A stretch of DNA of 64,000 bases from Chondrilla cf. caribensis (lineage: Eukaryota > Porifera > Demospongiae > Chondrillida > Chondrillidae), in the NCBI GenBank assembly GCA_964020155.1, contig OZ026553.1, positions 2,844,979-2,908,978 on the forward strand. Reading direction: 5' to 3'. A program made the position numbers and the translations under genes. The notes below the pieces were generated by a model. That model made no database searches. It had not been told where the DNA came from and saw nothing but the letters and a program-made list of their open reading frames with translations. Below are positions 11,100 to 23,800 of the stretch, piece after piece (position 1 is the first letter of the stretch; every line of letters begins with the position of its first letter).

Positions 11100-12683
11100 A
11101 ATTTATGGTCCAGAGATGCAGGCCAGTCCGGTAAGAACGTCTACAAGGATGGTTTGGCTCGGCAGAAAACTCTTGTGATTGCGAAGTCTTTTCTGGTGGA
11201 ACAGTTGCAGACAATAGTCACGTGGGATCTTCTGTTTGTGAGTGGAGGAATGGCGCTGTCGCAGGTGGTTGGCTAGACCTGTCGTGGTTAGAGCCCAAAA
11301 GGAGCAGCTGTGATGACTGCAGTGCAAAGTGCTCTCTGATTCAAGAAGCATCTAATCACGACTTTTCTTCTTCTGGTCTTTGAGGCTTTTCTCAGTTGCT
11401 TCAGCCTGATCGTTGAGCAACTCCACACTATGCTTGATGGTGCTGCGCCAAGAGTCGCGGTCCAGGGCTTGCTCCCTCCAGACCCCAGAAAGACCGGCCT
11501 GATTCAGGTCTCTGACTACAACGTCATTCCACCTACGCTTTTGTCCCCCAGGTGCACGCTTACCACCCACTGGAGCAGACACAAGAAGCTGCCTTGGAAG
11601 GCTCCTCAGGCATTCTGACAATATGACCAAGGAAACGAAGACGACGCTGTATAAGGATACTGGATACCCTTTGTTGTCTGGCCATCTTGCGAATGGTGGT
11701 GTGCCGTTTCTTCTGCCTAACTGTGAGTCCCAGTAAGATACGCAAGCATCGGATGACAAAGGATTCAAGACGGTGTAGATGAGGCTGCAGGAGAACGGTG
11801 CTTTCCAAACCGTAGAACAAGGTGGGAAGGATGAAGCTGTTCAGAATGCGTAGATTGCTGCTGGTCTGGATTCGGCGCTGGTACCAGAGGATGCGGTAGA
11901 GAGACTGGAAAGCTGCTGATGCCTTGCAGATCCTGCAGTCAATCTCAGTCTCCATTCCACAGTCATCCTGGACAATGCTACCCAGGTACTGGGAGCTGGA
12001 TACCACTTCAACAGGTTCTTCTCCTAGAATAAGGTAGATGGGTTGTGGTGTTGTGATGTCCGGTCCGCCTTGAGGTAGTACAGAAAGAGATTTGGTCTTC
12101 TTGCAACTGATAGTCAAACCAAGCCTCTTGCAGCATGAGGAGAGAGACTCTAACATGCTGGTTTTATCAGACCAGGTGTTAGCCAGGAGGGCCATGTCGT
12201 CCGCATACTCCAGGTCTGTAATCAGTGTCTCCAGTCTGAGGGCCTTCCTGTTCCCAACAAGTTCACCGTCAAGCAGATAGGCTACCTGGATACCACTAGA
12301 GGCATGCATGTGGTGGTCCAAGGAAATGTGAATGGCTGCATCAAAATAGAAGTTGAACAAGGTTGGCGCCAACACACAACCCTGACGGACACCACTGGTA
12401 ACGGGGAAACTCTCTGAAGTCTGCCCATAAGCCCTAACTGCTGCAAAAGAGTCAACATGGAGAATACGGATGATGGAAATCAACTTCTCTGGCAACTGGC
12501 AGCTGTGCTGTAGGATGCACCAAAGACTATCACGTTTGACGGAGTCATACGCCTTCTTCAAGTCAATGAAGCAGACATAAAGTGGATGGCAATATTCTCG
12601 TGATCTCTCCATCAACATGCGCAAAGAGAAGAGTTGGTCAGCACATCCTCGGCCACGTCGAAATCTACACTGGTTTTCACGGA
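11100..12683 (-). pseudogene. 5'-truncated non-LTR retrotransposon reverse transcriptase
   Basis: On the minus strand the frame begins inside the RT domain at about 12683 ([16 protein letters not shown]). It continues through motif A ([15 protein letters not shown]), motif B (GVRQGCVLAPTLFNFYF) and motif C (DLEYADDMALLA), then thumb and connection sequence. A one-base shift near 11610 moves to the frame that reads RQLLVSAPVGGKRAPGGQKR. The C-terminal tail near 11200-11330 has a C2H2-like arrangement, LHCSHHSCSF followed by GLANHLRQRH. The YADD catalytic box is intact. The frameshift, missing N-terminus and missing endonuclease make it a dead copy. It abuts the gypsy fragment head to head at about 12683. 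Confidence 0.9.
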
Positions 12684-13700
12684 GCTCGCTCGTGTTTACA
12701 GTGTCAGCGCACGAAAGTGCATCAGCATACTGTAACGCCGCTCGCTACTTTTGCAACACCAGACGCACGCTTCGATCATGTTCACCTTGATCTCGTGGGA
12801 CCTCTACCTCCATGTAAGGGATTTTCATATCTTCTCACATGTGTGGATCGTTTTACTCGTTGGCCTGAAGCTTTTCCACTCCCCGATATTACAACATCTA
12901 CAGTCGCTAGCGCTTTCATCTCCGGTTGGATCGCACGTTTTGGAGTACCATCTACCATCACTACTGATCGCGGTGCGCAATTCGAGTCAAACCTCTGGAC
13001 TCAGCTCATGCGCCTGCTCGGTTCCAATCGCATCCGAACGACAGCATATCATCCTGCTGCTAATGGTCTCGTTGAGCGACTACACCGACAGCTCAAAGCC
13101 GCCCTGAGTGCTGTGCCACAGACACAGTGGCTTGATGCCCTGCCTCTCGTCCTCCTTGGCATTCGTTCGTGTTTTAAGGAAGACATCCACTGCACCACTT
13201 CTGAGTTGGTGTACGGCACCACTTTGCGCCTCCCGGGGGAGTTTTTCGATTCTACTGTTAGTGCACAACCGGTACAGGATCCACACACTTATGTATCTCG
13301 CCTACGCTCCACCATGCAACAGCTTCGCCCTATCCCCGCATCACATCACACATCTCGTACTCCACATATCAGTAAGGATTTAGCTACTAGCACGCACGTC
13401 TTTATTCGCCATGATGCAGTTCGCAAGTCGCTCCAGCCACCTTATGACGGACCATTTGAGGTCATCGCGCGCGCCGACAAGTTTTACACCGTCTTGGTCA
13501 ATGGTCACCGACAAACCATCTCCCTTGATCGGCTGAAACCCGCACATCTCGACAGTCCGTCATTCACAGCTACAGCTCCATCTATTGCTACGCCCGCATC
13601 ATCTACAGCTCTCCCTACCACGTCGTCAACTCCACAAGTGCCAGTACGCACCACCCGCTCTGGACGACGTGTACATTTCCCAGAGCGCTACACCATCTAA
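12684..13700 (+). pseudogene. Ty3/gypsy integrase (3' part of pol), 5'-truncated
   Basis: The frame enters at the end of the HHCC zinc domain (CLQCQRTKV) and continues through the integrase core. Catalytic acids are Asp in HLDLVGPLP, Asp in [10 protein letters not shown] and Glu in [10 protein letters not shown], and the last two are separated by 35 residues as expected for D,D35E. After the core comes a chromo-less C-terminal domain ([27 protein letters not shown]) and a Ser/Thr/Pro-rich tail ending at TAA 13698-13700. Protease, RT and RNase H are missing because the left side is replaced by the minus-strand LINE. A polypurine tract and a 3' LTR follow. Confidence 0.93.
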
Positions 13701-13724
13701 CTGTCTTCGTTCACTGGCCGCTCA

Positions 13725-13738
13725 CTGGGGGGGGAGTA
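13725..13738 (+). other. polypurine tract of the gypsy element
   Basis: A purine run of G residues followed by AGTA lies immediately 5' of the LTR, the normal plus-strand priming position. Confidence 0.7.
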
Positions 13739-13739
13739 C

Positions 13740-14006
13740 TGTGGCGTACAGACATTAACTGTATATGTTAATGTATCTTGTGTGCTTGTATTTAGTTATG
13801 CATGGGTGATTTTTGTATCTCGCGCTGTATGTCACGTGCTAACATACACCGCATACACGCATGCGCATACAACACACACGTGTAGCCTCGTGGTAGAGTT
13901 TAGACTAGGTAGTGAGTGAATTGCTGATAATTGAATTTTTGTTCATTGTTTTCGTGACATCGTTGGAAGTGGCTCCTACGTTTCCCGGAGATAACCACAC
14001 GCCACA
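13740..14006 (+). repeat. 3' LTR of the Ty3/gypsy element, 267 bp
   Basis: It starts TGTGGCG and ends CGCCACA, giving TG...CA ends within a 7 bp inverted terminal repeat, directly after the polypurine tract and integrase ORF. No matching 5' LTR lies in the window. Confidence 0.8.
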
Positions 14007-14009
14007 ATA

Positions 14010-14410
14010 TCACCATGGCAATATGATGTACGTCATTCCCATCCCAAGATGGGTGTTATAAAAGGAAAATGCACAGTAGGACAGCAATTATCATAAGAGT
14101 GAAGAGAAAACATGAAATAAAATTGATGGTGTTGGGATACAGTGGAAATGCCAGAGATCAGATCTCCTACCACAGTTCTCTACCTATGCCCAAGAGCATG
14201 ACAGTAGCAGTGCTAATTGTGCAGTTACACTCAAAGGGGGTTGCTAATATAAAAGCTGCCATCGTGTTAATCTTAAGGGTGAATATTTAACTGGAGGAGT
14301 GAATGATACAAAAGGATTCTCATAGTGGATGTACGTATGTACATGCATCCATATACATGTACATACATCCTTGCATCTACACATGCGGTACATACACTTA
14401 CGCATGTGCA
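14010..14410. other. spacer, no gene seen
   Basis: Short open frames only. No recognisable family, RNA or element. Confidence 0.4.
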
Positions 14411-14412
14411 TT

Positions 14413-14520
14413 ACACCTTGATACTCAGTAACATCTTATATGTATATATGTTTACTATATTAAATATATATTATGTATAATATGCATAATATATTACTGA
14501 GTATCAACTTGAAGGTGTAA
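14413..14520. mobile_element. short inverted-repeat element (MITE-like)
   Basis: ACACCTTGATACTCAGTAA at the left is matched by its inverted complement at 14494-14520, with a 6 bp insertion. An AT-rich loop of about 60 bp separates the arms. Confidence 0.55.
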
Positions 14521-15017
14521 AAACAATTTTACAAGATCCAGTATGTATTATATATCACATTGTATAATATACAATATCTCTATTATTGTTTTTTACTATA
14601 TTGGAGATATAGAGCACAAAATTCCTTTCACTATGGAACTGCTGTATTCAGCAATATGTTGATTTGGGACAAGTTGTAGCTGATGCAAACACACACTATG
14701 GCATATACGTTCATATACAAGGAAGACAACCCATACCATATACCACTCAAAGAAGACTTTCACACTACAGACACTGATCCTTGAGGTGAGGTGTTGCTCT
14801 ACAGCACACAACCATTAACCAACCACTAGAATAACACAATCCTGTCACATTTTACGTTCAATTTACACTACTATGCCACCATGACAACTCAACATATATC
14901 ATTGTTATCCTCAACTTCAGTTATATAAGGTGATAGGTGAATTAGCAGAATCAGCTATCACTAGAGGATTACTGACAGGAAGAGAGGAAGTTCAGAGATG
15001 AGCAGGAGAAAGAACAA

Positions 15018-15074
15018 TGCTCTCTAAGGTCACCCTTCTCCTTATGATAATATCAGTGGTAACATTTCAAGAAT
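15018..15074 (+). pseudogene. duplicated signal-peptide exon of a fibrinogen-like gene
   Basis: ATG followed by LSKVTLLLMIISVVTFQE and a GTAAGT donor. It is nearly identical in sequence and layout to the exon at 16592, and the similarity extends about 150 bp upstream (CATGACAACTCAACATAT, a GAATCAGCTATCACTAGAGG motif) and about 80 bp into the intron. No fibrinogen exon is found between 15075 and 16590, so this copy either splices over the second exon or is inactive. Confidence 0.5.
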
Positions 15075-15099
15075 GTAAGTAACTTTGTACAATAGTGTA

Positions 15100-16560
15100 C
15101 CAGGACTGTGTGCACAGTGGGTAAAGGATGCGGTGTGTGGTTGATTTGCAACAAACAATACACACACACACTGGTGAATATTTACAGAATTTTCTATTGT
15201 ATGTGCATACTGTAGAATAAGAGTTGGAATATACTGTTCTGTACTGTACTGTACAGATGGATCATTTTGAGGAGGTGGGTGATATGCTACACATATGTAT
15301 ACATCCCGTTTCACTTACCTAGTTCCTAATTTCTGACTGACTGCCACATATGGTATGCATTGTTACAGTGTAATATTAATTAAATATTCATCCAGGCTAT
15401 GGTTAAGGACAAACCTGTCCACCATATCCCTGTGAATGTGAGGAAGCAGTATAGACAAGTTCCCATGTTCCAGAGTCTACACAATGTACTGTAATTGAGG
15501 TTGATTACCACTAATTTAGTTGTGATAACACCAATAGACAAGCAATCGTATATAAAGTCATTATGCCCAGACTGAGATAAAGATTACCTACAACAGAGAT
15601 GAAATGAGCAGTAAACCAGGAGTATCCATTCAGGAAATCTGTCATGTATGTATTAGTTTGAATAGTAGACATATACAACTGTACTTGTGTACGTATACTG
15701 TATATGTGAATGTGTATGTATGGGTATGCATACTGTATGTATTCATTGTGATATGGTACACGGAAATAACCCATATCAGCACACGAGTAAGACCCCATCA
15801 CTGCAGACACAGATCTTTGAGGTGACATGTATTATGATGTGTGAACTATGTATAGCTGAAACAGCTATCAGTAGAGGAATACTGTTATTTATGCATATTG
15901 TGTACTATAGATCTGATTATATTGTATTTATATAAGACATACACAATAATAGTACTGGTCAATGTTACTACGTACATAGCATAACATGGTACACAATGCA
16001 GTGCATGTAGTGCACAGAGTTGACAGAAGTGATACAACAAAGAAGACCTTCACACAACAGACACAGATCCTTTAAATGACATGTGAAACAGATGCTCTTA
16101 TAGCTGAGAAAGCACTTATATTAATACAAGAGAACAAACTATGCCAGTGTACAAATAAGACCCTCCATACTACGAGTGTGCATACTGCACATAGGATGCT
16201 ACAGTATAAATACACATTAGGAGGACAACCACCAACAGCACAAGAAGAAGACATGTACTCTACAGACAGGTTCCTTGTCGTGAGACGGAACAGATCCTGC
16301 TGCATGTCATCAATAATTGATTACTGTCACTACACACAGCATGACAGTGCCTACTACATCACCCTGGCATTGTGAAACACCATGACAACTCAACATTCAT
16401 AAATTGACGGCTATTTTAGTTTACGTGTTAAGTCGCCTATGTAACATAAAATCGCCATGACAACTAAACATATGTTATTCTCATCCTTTACTATGGCTAT
16501 ACAAGGAGATGTGCCAATTCTCAGAATCAGCTGTCACTAGAGGAATACTAACAGGAAGGA
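15100..16560. other. fibrinogen-gene intron/spacer with local repeats
   Basis: Several copies of an 'acagacac-gatcctt-agg' motif recur (about 14770, 15803, 16058 and 16263), each with an 'agctatca-tagaggaa'-like neighbour in some copies. They indicate repeated local duplication. No complete coding exon is seen. Confidence 0.4.
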
Positions 16561-16591
16561 GGATGTTCAGAAAAGAACAAGAGAAAGAACA

Positions 16592-17207
16592 ATGTTCTCT
16601 AAGGTCACTATTTTCCTTGGGATAATATCAGTTGCAGCATTTCAAGAATGTAAGTAACTTGATACAATAGTGTACCAGCACTGTGCACACACAGTGGGTA
16701 AAGGACATGTGGTGTGCCTAATTCATATCAAACAATACACATACACAGGTATGAACAGTATATTCTAACAGACATATTAATATTGTAGAATATAAAATGG
16801 ATTATATTGTACTGCACATGTGGCCTAGGCCTGATGTCTATCAATATCACTATGTGCATACTACTCTACTACGTCAGTCTACATTGTCAGAGACAATATG
16901 TGTCACTGTTAATGCAAAGGGAGTCAGATGCGAACATTACAAACACCATCATTTATACAGGTAATGCTAAATGTCATGATCACAACACCTGTCAACAAAC
17001 ATCACCACCTTGTGGATGTGAACAGGTTTATTCTGATGTGTGTTCCCATTCTGGGGTCTACACCGTGGACTGTGGGTGTGGACCCGTCACTGCTCATTGC
17101 AACATGGAAGAAAACTGGACTATCTTCCAGAGAAGATTCAATGGAGCAGTTGGATTCTATCGAAATTGGACTGAATATGCCAATGGATTTGTAAACCTGA
17201 CAAATCA
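16592..17207 (+). pseudogene. secreted fibrinogen-related protein, 3' part lost
   Basis: Exon 1 (16592-16649) encodes a hydrophobic signal peptide, FSKVTIFLGIISVAAFQE, and ends in a GTAAGT donor. Exon 2 starts after 'atttatacag' at 16961 and joins in frame (Cys across the junction). It encodes a Cys-rich linker (CGCEQVYSD) and the start of a fibrinogen C-terminal domain: SGVYTVDCGCGP, then HCNMEENWTIFQRRFNGAVG and FYRNWTEYANGFVNLT. In fibrinogen-related lectins this domain is about 210 residues; here only about the first 70 remain before RT sequence begins at about 17208. The core Ca- and ligand-binding half is absent, so the product would be a truncated secreted peptide. Confidence 0.75.
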
Positions 17208-17458
17208 TTGAGCGTGCAGCTGAGTACACACCTGCACATTTGTGCTTCATAGACCTGACCAAGGCCTATGACTCAGTGAATCGGGATGCCCTCATTGCTG
17301 TCCTGAGGAATTACAAGGTGCCCAGTCATCTTGTCGATATCATTAGTGCAATGTACACCAACACATGGTGCCAGGTCAGGACCACCAAAGGAACATCTGA
17401 AGAGTTTCCAAATGAAGTGCCTACAAGAGATTGTTGGGGTGACTTCGTGTCTTGCTGA
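17208..17458 (+). pseudogene. non-LTR reverse transcriptase fragment
   Basis: It reads IERAAEYTPAHLCFIDLTKA, then YDSVNRDALIAVLRNYKVPS and TWCQVRTTKGTSEEFP, covering RT motif A and the following segment. It then degenerates before the expected GVRQGC motif B. It follows directly on the cut fibrinogen domain, in a different frame. Confidence 0.85.
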
Positions 17459-17459
17459 A

Positions 17460-17863
17460 GGATAAGTGCAATGTATTTTTATTTTAAGCATGCAGTTACT
17501 GTCAGCTGTCTTGGAAAGAATTATTGTTCGTTTTTTTTCTTGTACTTGTGGGGAGGTACGGTAAACACAATGTAGAATAATAATAGTTACAGAGAGAGTC
17601 GACTTCTATGTATGGTTTGGAATACACCTTGGTCCGCTTTTTAGCGTATACATAATATTATCTTGTGACGTCCGCAGTATAGGAGTTAAACGGGCGCTAA
17701 TTGCCGTCCCTATCTTTTGTAAACGCCCGCCGTCCGTGTGGACTGTCCGCGAAATAGAAAGTACCCCTTTTTGGTATACTGTATTTGTAATAACAATGAT
17801 GCAATGTAGTGTACTGTACGATAATAGTATTGACCGGAAACCGACTGATAATCAGCCTACGAG
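17460..17863. promoter_or_regulatory. 5' flank of the beta-helix gene
   Basis: About 400 bp with no coding sequence. A GC-rich patch (about 17665-17755) with repeated GCGGGCG/CGCCCGC-type words contrasts with the AT-rich flanks and resembles a promoter region. No clear TATA box is seen. Confidence 0.3.
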
Positions 17864-20800
17864 ATGAAAGGAAAAGTGTTTTCTGGGATTGTGGTTATTT
17901 TCTTTGCCGTAGTTTTGCCGATACAGTCAGAGGAGACTGCAATTTGGTATTTTGGATCTTCTGATACATCTAACGCCTCCTCAAATCCGCTACTCTGTGG
18001 GAAAACCAGAGATGTGCCATGCACTGACATTAATGTCATCTTTGGATTTCAGTTTTCGTGTGCGAAGCCAAATAATTTCACAGCAGGGAGGAACTCGACG
18101 AGAATTGTCTTTCTCCAAGGCGTGCACAACCTATTTCCTGTATGTTTCAAGGAATGGAACAACGTAGAGATTGTTGCGGATCAAGGAGCTCGACCTCAGA
18201 TCAACAGTCGTTTGGCATCAGCTCTTGGAGTATTCTCCTTTGAAAATTGCGTTAACGTAAGTGTATACGGATTGGAATTCGATACCGTTCCTGTTGGGCG
18301 ATCAGCATTGTACTTTCTCGAAACTGAAGATGTGTACGTGAGCAATTGCAGATTTGTGTTATCAGTCATAGCTACTGTTGGGATCAACTTGCAAGGTATA
18401 GCAGGGTCTGTGATAATATCAGAGAACATATTTTTTGGAAACATTTCCGATTCGGAAACACAACCTATACGAGGTATTATTGTTTCACAGAGACATGTAG
18501 GCCAGTCAGAGGCTGGTAAAGTAAATTTATCTCTCTGTGAGCAGTCTCGACTGATGCAAAGTAAACTATATATTGTGGACTGTACCTTTAAAGGACTGAT
18601 TGTTCAGCTCCTTGACCCATCTGTACATGATGATGATCTATACAGCTATTCAAAGGCTAGTGGAGTGGGTTCTGCTATTCAAATGACATTTGATTCTAAC
18701 ATTTGTGGACAAGAATTTGCTGTGAATAACAATCTTTTCGAAGACATTGTAGCTATAGGTGGTAGCTCAGTTTTAGTTACATTTCGTAGATATTCCTCTG
18801 GTAATACAGTTGGCTTCTTTGGAAACTCATTCAAGAATAACAGGGCCAGTTATGGAGGTGGGGTTGGTATTTTTCACTGGAGTAATACTATGAATAATTC
18901 TGTATCAATTCAGAAATCTGTCTTCAGTGATAATGAAGCTGTTGTGGAAGGTGGAGCTGTATTTTGTGTATTTCTTAGTAAATATTCCTCAAATCAGCTC
19001 CATGTGGAATCATCACATTTCTTAAATAATTCAGCTTTATATGGTGCAGCTTGTCATATTGCTAATGCTCCATATTTCATTGACCCTCCAAATGATATAT
19101 CTGATCTGGTTGCACCGCCACTTGTGAAGGTTTATGTCACAAACTGCTCCTTTGTTAATAACTATCGTTTATCACCAGCATCACTTGGTGTTGTCGTTTT
19201 CACACGTATCGACATGTCCCTAACAGGAGATAAGTGAGTATATTTAATTGTGTCATGCATGTGATTCTTTATCAACATTGTCTATTGTTTTGTGATAGTG
19301 AATTCCTGTGGAATACTGCCTCTGCTCTTGTGGCTGTGTCATCTTTTCTGAGAGCCAGTGGACATGTGATGTTTGTTGGAAATAACGCTAAATCTGGCAG
19401 CTGTATGTATTTGTTACTTGGAAGTAGGGTGAGTCTGATGAGTATTTCTACCTTTATTCTCCTGTGTTCACGTGTCCAACCTGGTTGTTACTACGTACAT
19501 GCATTGGCCGAGGCTCACCTGGGTTGTTGCTACCTGGATTTGCCTGTGTCCCCTGAGTTTGATAAAATCCTTATTCAACTGTGTACACCTAAGTGATTGC
19601 AATGTCTAATCTAGTTGACCAGACCATCCCTGCAAGCATCTGCTGGGTGAAAAAAGTAAAAGATGATTTAGTAGACTAAGACTTAGTGATTGCTTTACAT
19701 CTTATTTGTAATCTCAGATGTATGATGCCCAGCAGACACTTAACAGAGATGGTCTGGCTGGCGCAACTAAACTTTGTGGACGTAGGTAGTTTAATTTTTT
19801 ACTTAATATTCTGGAAATAGTCAGCATTAATATCTGGTTTAGAGCATTTGCATAATATTACAATAGAGGATATGCATTACACCCACCACCCACCATAATT
19901 GGGGTCATGAGGGTCGATGGTGAATGAAGGTGCGAAAAAGTACAGCAAAGTATAGTGAAGACGTTTGTTTTCTTACTGTTCACGATGTCTTGACGACAGT
20001 GCTGCATTTGGAGTTGTTTGAACCGTAAGACTAGGTGTCCCCAGGACATGGATGGTGCGTTAGTCTGCAGATGTAGCGATTTGAGATTTACGGACTGCTC
20101 GAAATCGACCGACATTCTTACATATGGACCATATATTATATATTACATATTAATTTATTCTGAATTCAATTGATTTGGATTAGGTATAAGAAGCTCTTCT
20201 ACCTCCTTTTTTAATCCACTGATAATACGCTATTGCCTATACCTTGTATGATACAGAATACTAAACAGGAGTTTCCTTCACATGAAATTCCTTGATTGGA
20301 ATTTCATGTAAAGTTGTGCATTTGCTCAATGGTATATACCTTTATTGTAATATTATTTGTAGTTCAACATATTTGAAGCAGGTAATGGTATTGTGCAGGT
20401 ATTGGCCACGCCTTAACACCTCAAATTGCAAGACAGTAGTATGGATCTGAACAGGATGTGATCGATATTAACAAACAGAGTTGTCTGGTTTTGTGGGCAC
20501 TACATTTATGTATACATGTCTTATATCCCATTGTTTTACTTTAGATAGTTTGATTACATTTGCCAGTATAATAATGAATGACAATCTTACTGTTTTTGCA
20601 CTCTTTAATTAATGTAAACACAGTACATGGGTAGCAAAAGTAGTGTTACAATAACATGATACAGTTATTATGTAGTATACGTACACTAGTGATGTTTGCT
20701 TGAAACTAAGTGACTGTACTTTTTTGATCTCAATTATCAATGCTATTTGAAATTACGAAGCACTTCTTTGTAATTCACATAGGTTGACATGACAGAAGTA

Positions 20801-23800
20801 GAAATGTGCAATTTCACCAATAATTTTGCAAGTACAGGAAGCATCATTGGAACGGATACTATTACAAGCTCTGTAACAGTGGCTGAACATCTTCACAGTC
20901 GATCAGACAACCCCTCATCTTTAACTGGCTGTTTTTTGCAATTCAATAATAGACTGAATCCTATCAATGTGAGTTTGTAGCCATATGTAATGTGCATATT
21001 TATGTACATGGCAATGATTGATTAGTCATGTAAGGTCATGTGAAGGCAAGTCAGCTGTTGATTGAAAGGTGTGAGGGATGCATTGTTTCCATAGCAATTC
21101 CTAGTCAATAGTTCCTTTACAAGATGGTCCATCTTGCTTAGTAAATACAGCAAATCTGTTTTTCTTGTCAGAGTTACTTGTTATCAGTGCTGGCTGACAT
21201 AGCATACATGTGGTAGGGTCTGAATGAGGCATACTCACTAACCAGGCGTTTTTGACAGTGTTTTCTGGTGCTTTCTATTTTGTACATACAATATTTTTTG
21301 TTATTATAAAACAATGTTTACTCCTACCAATTGCAGGAATCAACAAGGTTTATCTTCCAAAACAATACAGCTACCTTTTTGGGCTCTTTGTTTGCTGTAA
21401 ATAGTCTTGATTCTTGTGATGTGGGATATTTTGTGCCATCCAATGTCACTGGCCTGGTTAGCTTATTCCAGTCAAACAATGTAGTTGAGTACATAAATTC
21501 ACCACTACAGTCTGGGCTAGCTACTGCTCCAAGTTTTGCCGTATTCTATGGTGCTTCTACGCAATGCTACAAAACAGTTGGAAATTTTACTTACCTACTC
21601 CCAAATTGCTCTCATCAGCTCTTACAAGAAATGTAAGTTTTGAAAGATATTTGATACATGTACATATATGCATGTTGCCGATTGTATTACTGTGCATATT
21701 TATTGTATACTGTTTCCATATGTATGTAGGTTTTTGGAACACGCTGACTTACAATGTGCCCTTCAAAGTGTTTTGTCCTCTGAGTTTCCTTTTGTTCCTG
21801 GATATGGCTTGCATCCTATAGTAGATCATTTGATAGTACCTTGGGCTGGGATTATTCGCCAATGGGATGACCCTGCTAACAGTAGGAGACAGGTTTGTGT
21901 GGAACCTAATGTGAGCAACATTATTCTGTCCCCTGCGCCTGGGGAACAGTTTGATATAACCATTCAAGTTCTGGACCAAATGCTAAACCTGGCAGGAAGT
22001 ACAGCTATTCTACAGGTATGTATACATAATATGATAATTTATTGGATTATACCTTCTTTTTTATGTGATGGACTGACAGCTGTAATATACCCTATTGCTT
22101 CTATATTGCCTATCAGGTAACAGCAGATAAGCCTGGCGTTCTCCTACAGGCTAATGGTTTGCAGTATGGGTCTACAGACAGGTTGTATTTTACCCCCAAC
22201 CGAGCATTGACTGAAATTGCCTTAGGTGGACTCCCAGGAACTAAAGGAACCTTGGTGATAACTTTAACATCTCGAGTTTTGTTCAAGCCACTCACATTGA
22301 ATATTCCTTTTCAACTTGCTAACTGTCCACTTGGATTACTTTCCCCACTTGCTACACCTCAAATGGTTTGTTCATTCTGCTCTGTGTGACTGTATTGGTT
22401 GTAATTCTTAACATAGACTATTGTGTTGTTGCATATAGGTTGAAGATATCATTAGGTCTTCTTTTCTAACCCAACGACTTCCAAATTCAAATCTTCTGGC
22501 TTGCCGTTGCATATCTGAGGTCTACAGAGGTTTTGCCCATGGCTCTATTGCTTGTGTGAGAGGCTATACTGCTACTTTGTCCCAAATATTGTGGATGGGG
22601 ATTCTTGTCAAGGATGAAGTTGAAAAATCTGGAGGCATGCTAGTAACAACCTGTCCCATTAGGGCGGCATCTTCTCAGGATCTGCCTAATGATGCCGTGA
22701 CAAACTGGGTGAAGTGGAATGCAAAATATAGGTAATACAGGATTCAAAATATCAACAGTTCATGTGGTAGGGCTGGGAGTATTTTAATTTGTGAATCAAT
22801 ATTTGGTGAAGGTTAACCAGTTGAATATTCAATTAATCACCAGTTAGCATAACTGGAAGACACTCACACTTTGTTAGGTCAATCATAATCAGTCGTCCAA
22901 TAGACTTAAGTTTGAGTCTTGAAACTGCTTCTTTATATTTGAGGTATATTGTGTGATATTCAGAAATCCAGCTCACTGAGTGAAAATTGTGGCCTCCTGC
23001 TACACCCAATTACTTACTTTGATTAATGAAGTAACCTAATTAACTAATAGCAATAATCAGATTTGGCATGAAATCAATTAATAAGTCAATTAATCGATTA
23101 GTCATCCCAGCACTAGCATGCAGGCACAAGTTTGCTTATGTCAACCTAAATGTGTTTCTTTTTAAAACTTTATTACTGCTCTCATAGAATTGAAAGGCAG
23201 AGGCAAGGTGCATCCTACCCGCTTCTGGCCAGTGAGGTTCTATTGTCTCCAGTTGATGTCGCTTCTTATGAAGGTAGCATTGTTCCTGGTGGTGGAGCTC
23301 CTGTTAAATGTTATTCAACAGCTAATGTTTCACAAGTGATTAAGTATAAAATTGAACAAAGGCAGCAAACTGTTATTTACCCTTGTCCAGCTGGATATTG
23401 CAAAATTGATCCATCTGGTGTTTGGACTGCATCGAACACAAGCTTTCCCTGTGTTGACAAGAGAGAAGGTGTGCTGTGTGGACAGTGTAAAGAAGGATTT
23501 GCAGTTACACCACTGTCAACGGTAAACAATACATATGTGTTAATTTCATCACATCACTGATCTTCTCGCATGTTTGTTTACCTAATTGTCCTTTAGTACA
23601 CAAAAGAGCCACTTGTTACCAAAGTCCGTTGTACTGTTTTGCATACCTCCTGCTGAGACCTGATAAGTACACTTAGCCTTCAATTACAAATGAAAGGTTA
23701 AATATTTTGTTTAATAAGCTGTTCAGCTTTTGGGAGCTTTCAGAAACAAAGTCTTATCAGTCCTCGTCATTCCCTCCTAAACGTTTCGACCCTGAGAGTT

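Noticed and set aside
10255..11276. Similar His/Thr/Cys-rich open frames
   Set aside because: Same minisatellite effect as in the first 4 kb.
12582..12683. Integrase ORF start at 12582
   Set aside because: The first ~34 codons are antisense to the LINE RT; gypsy homology starts only at about 12684.
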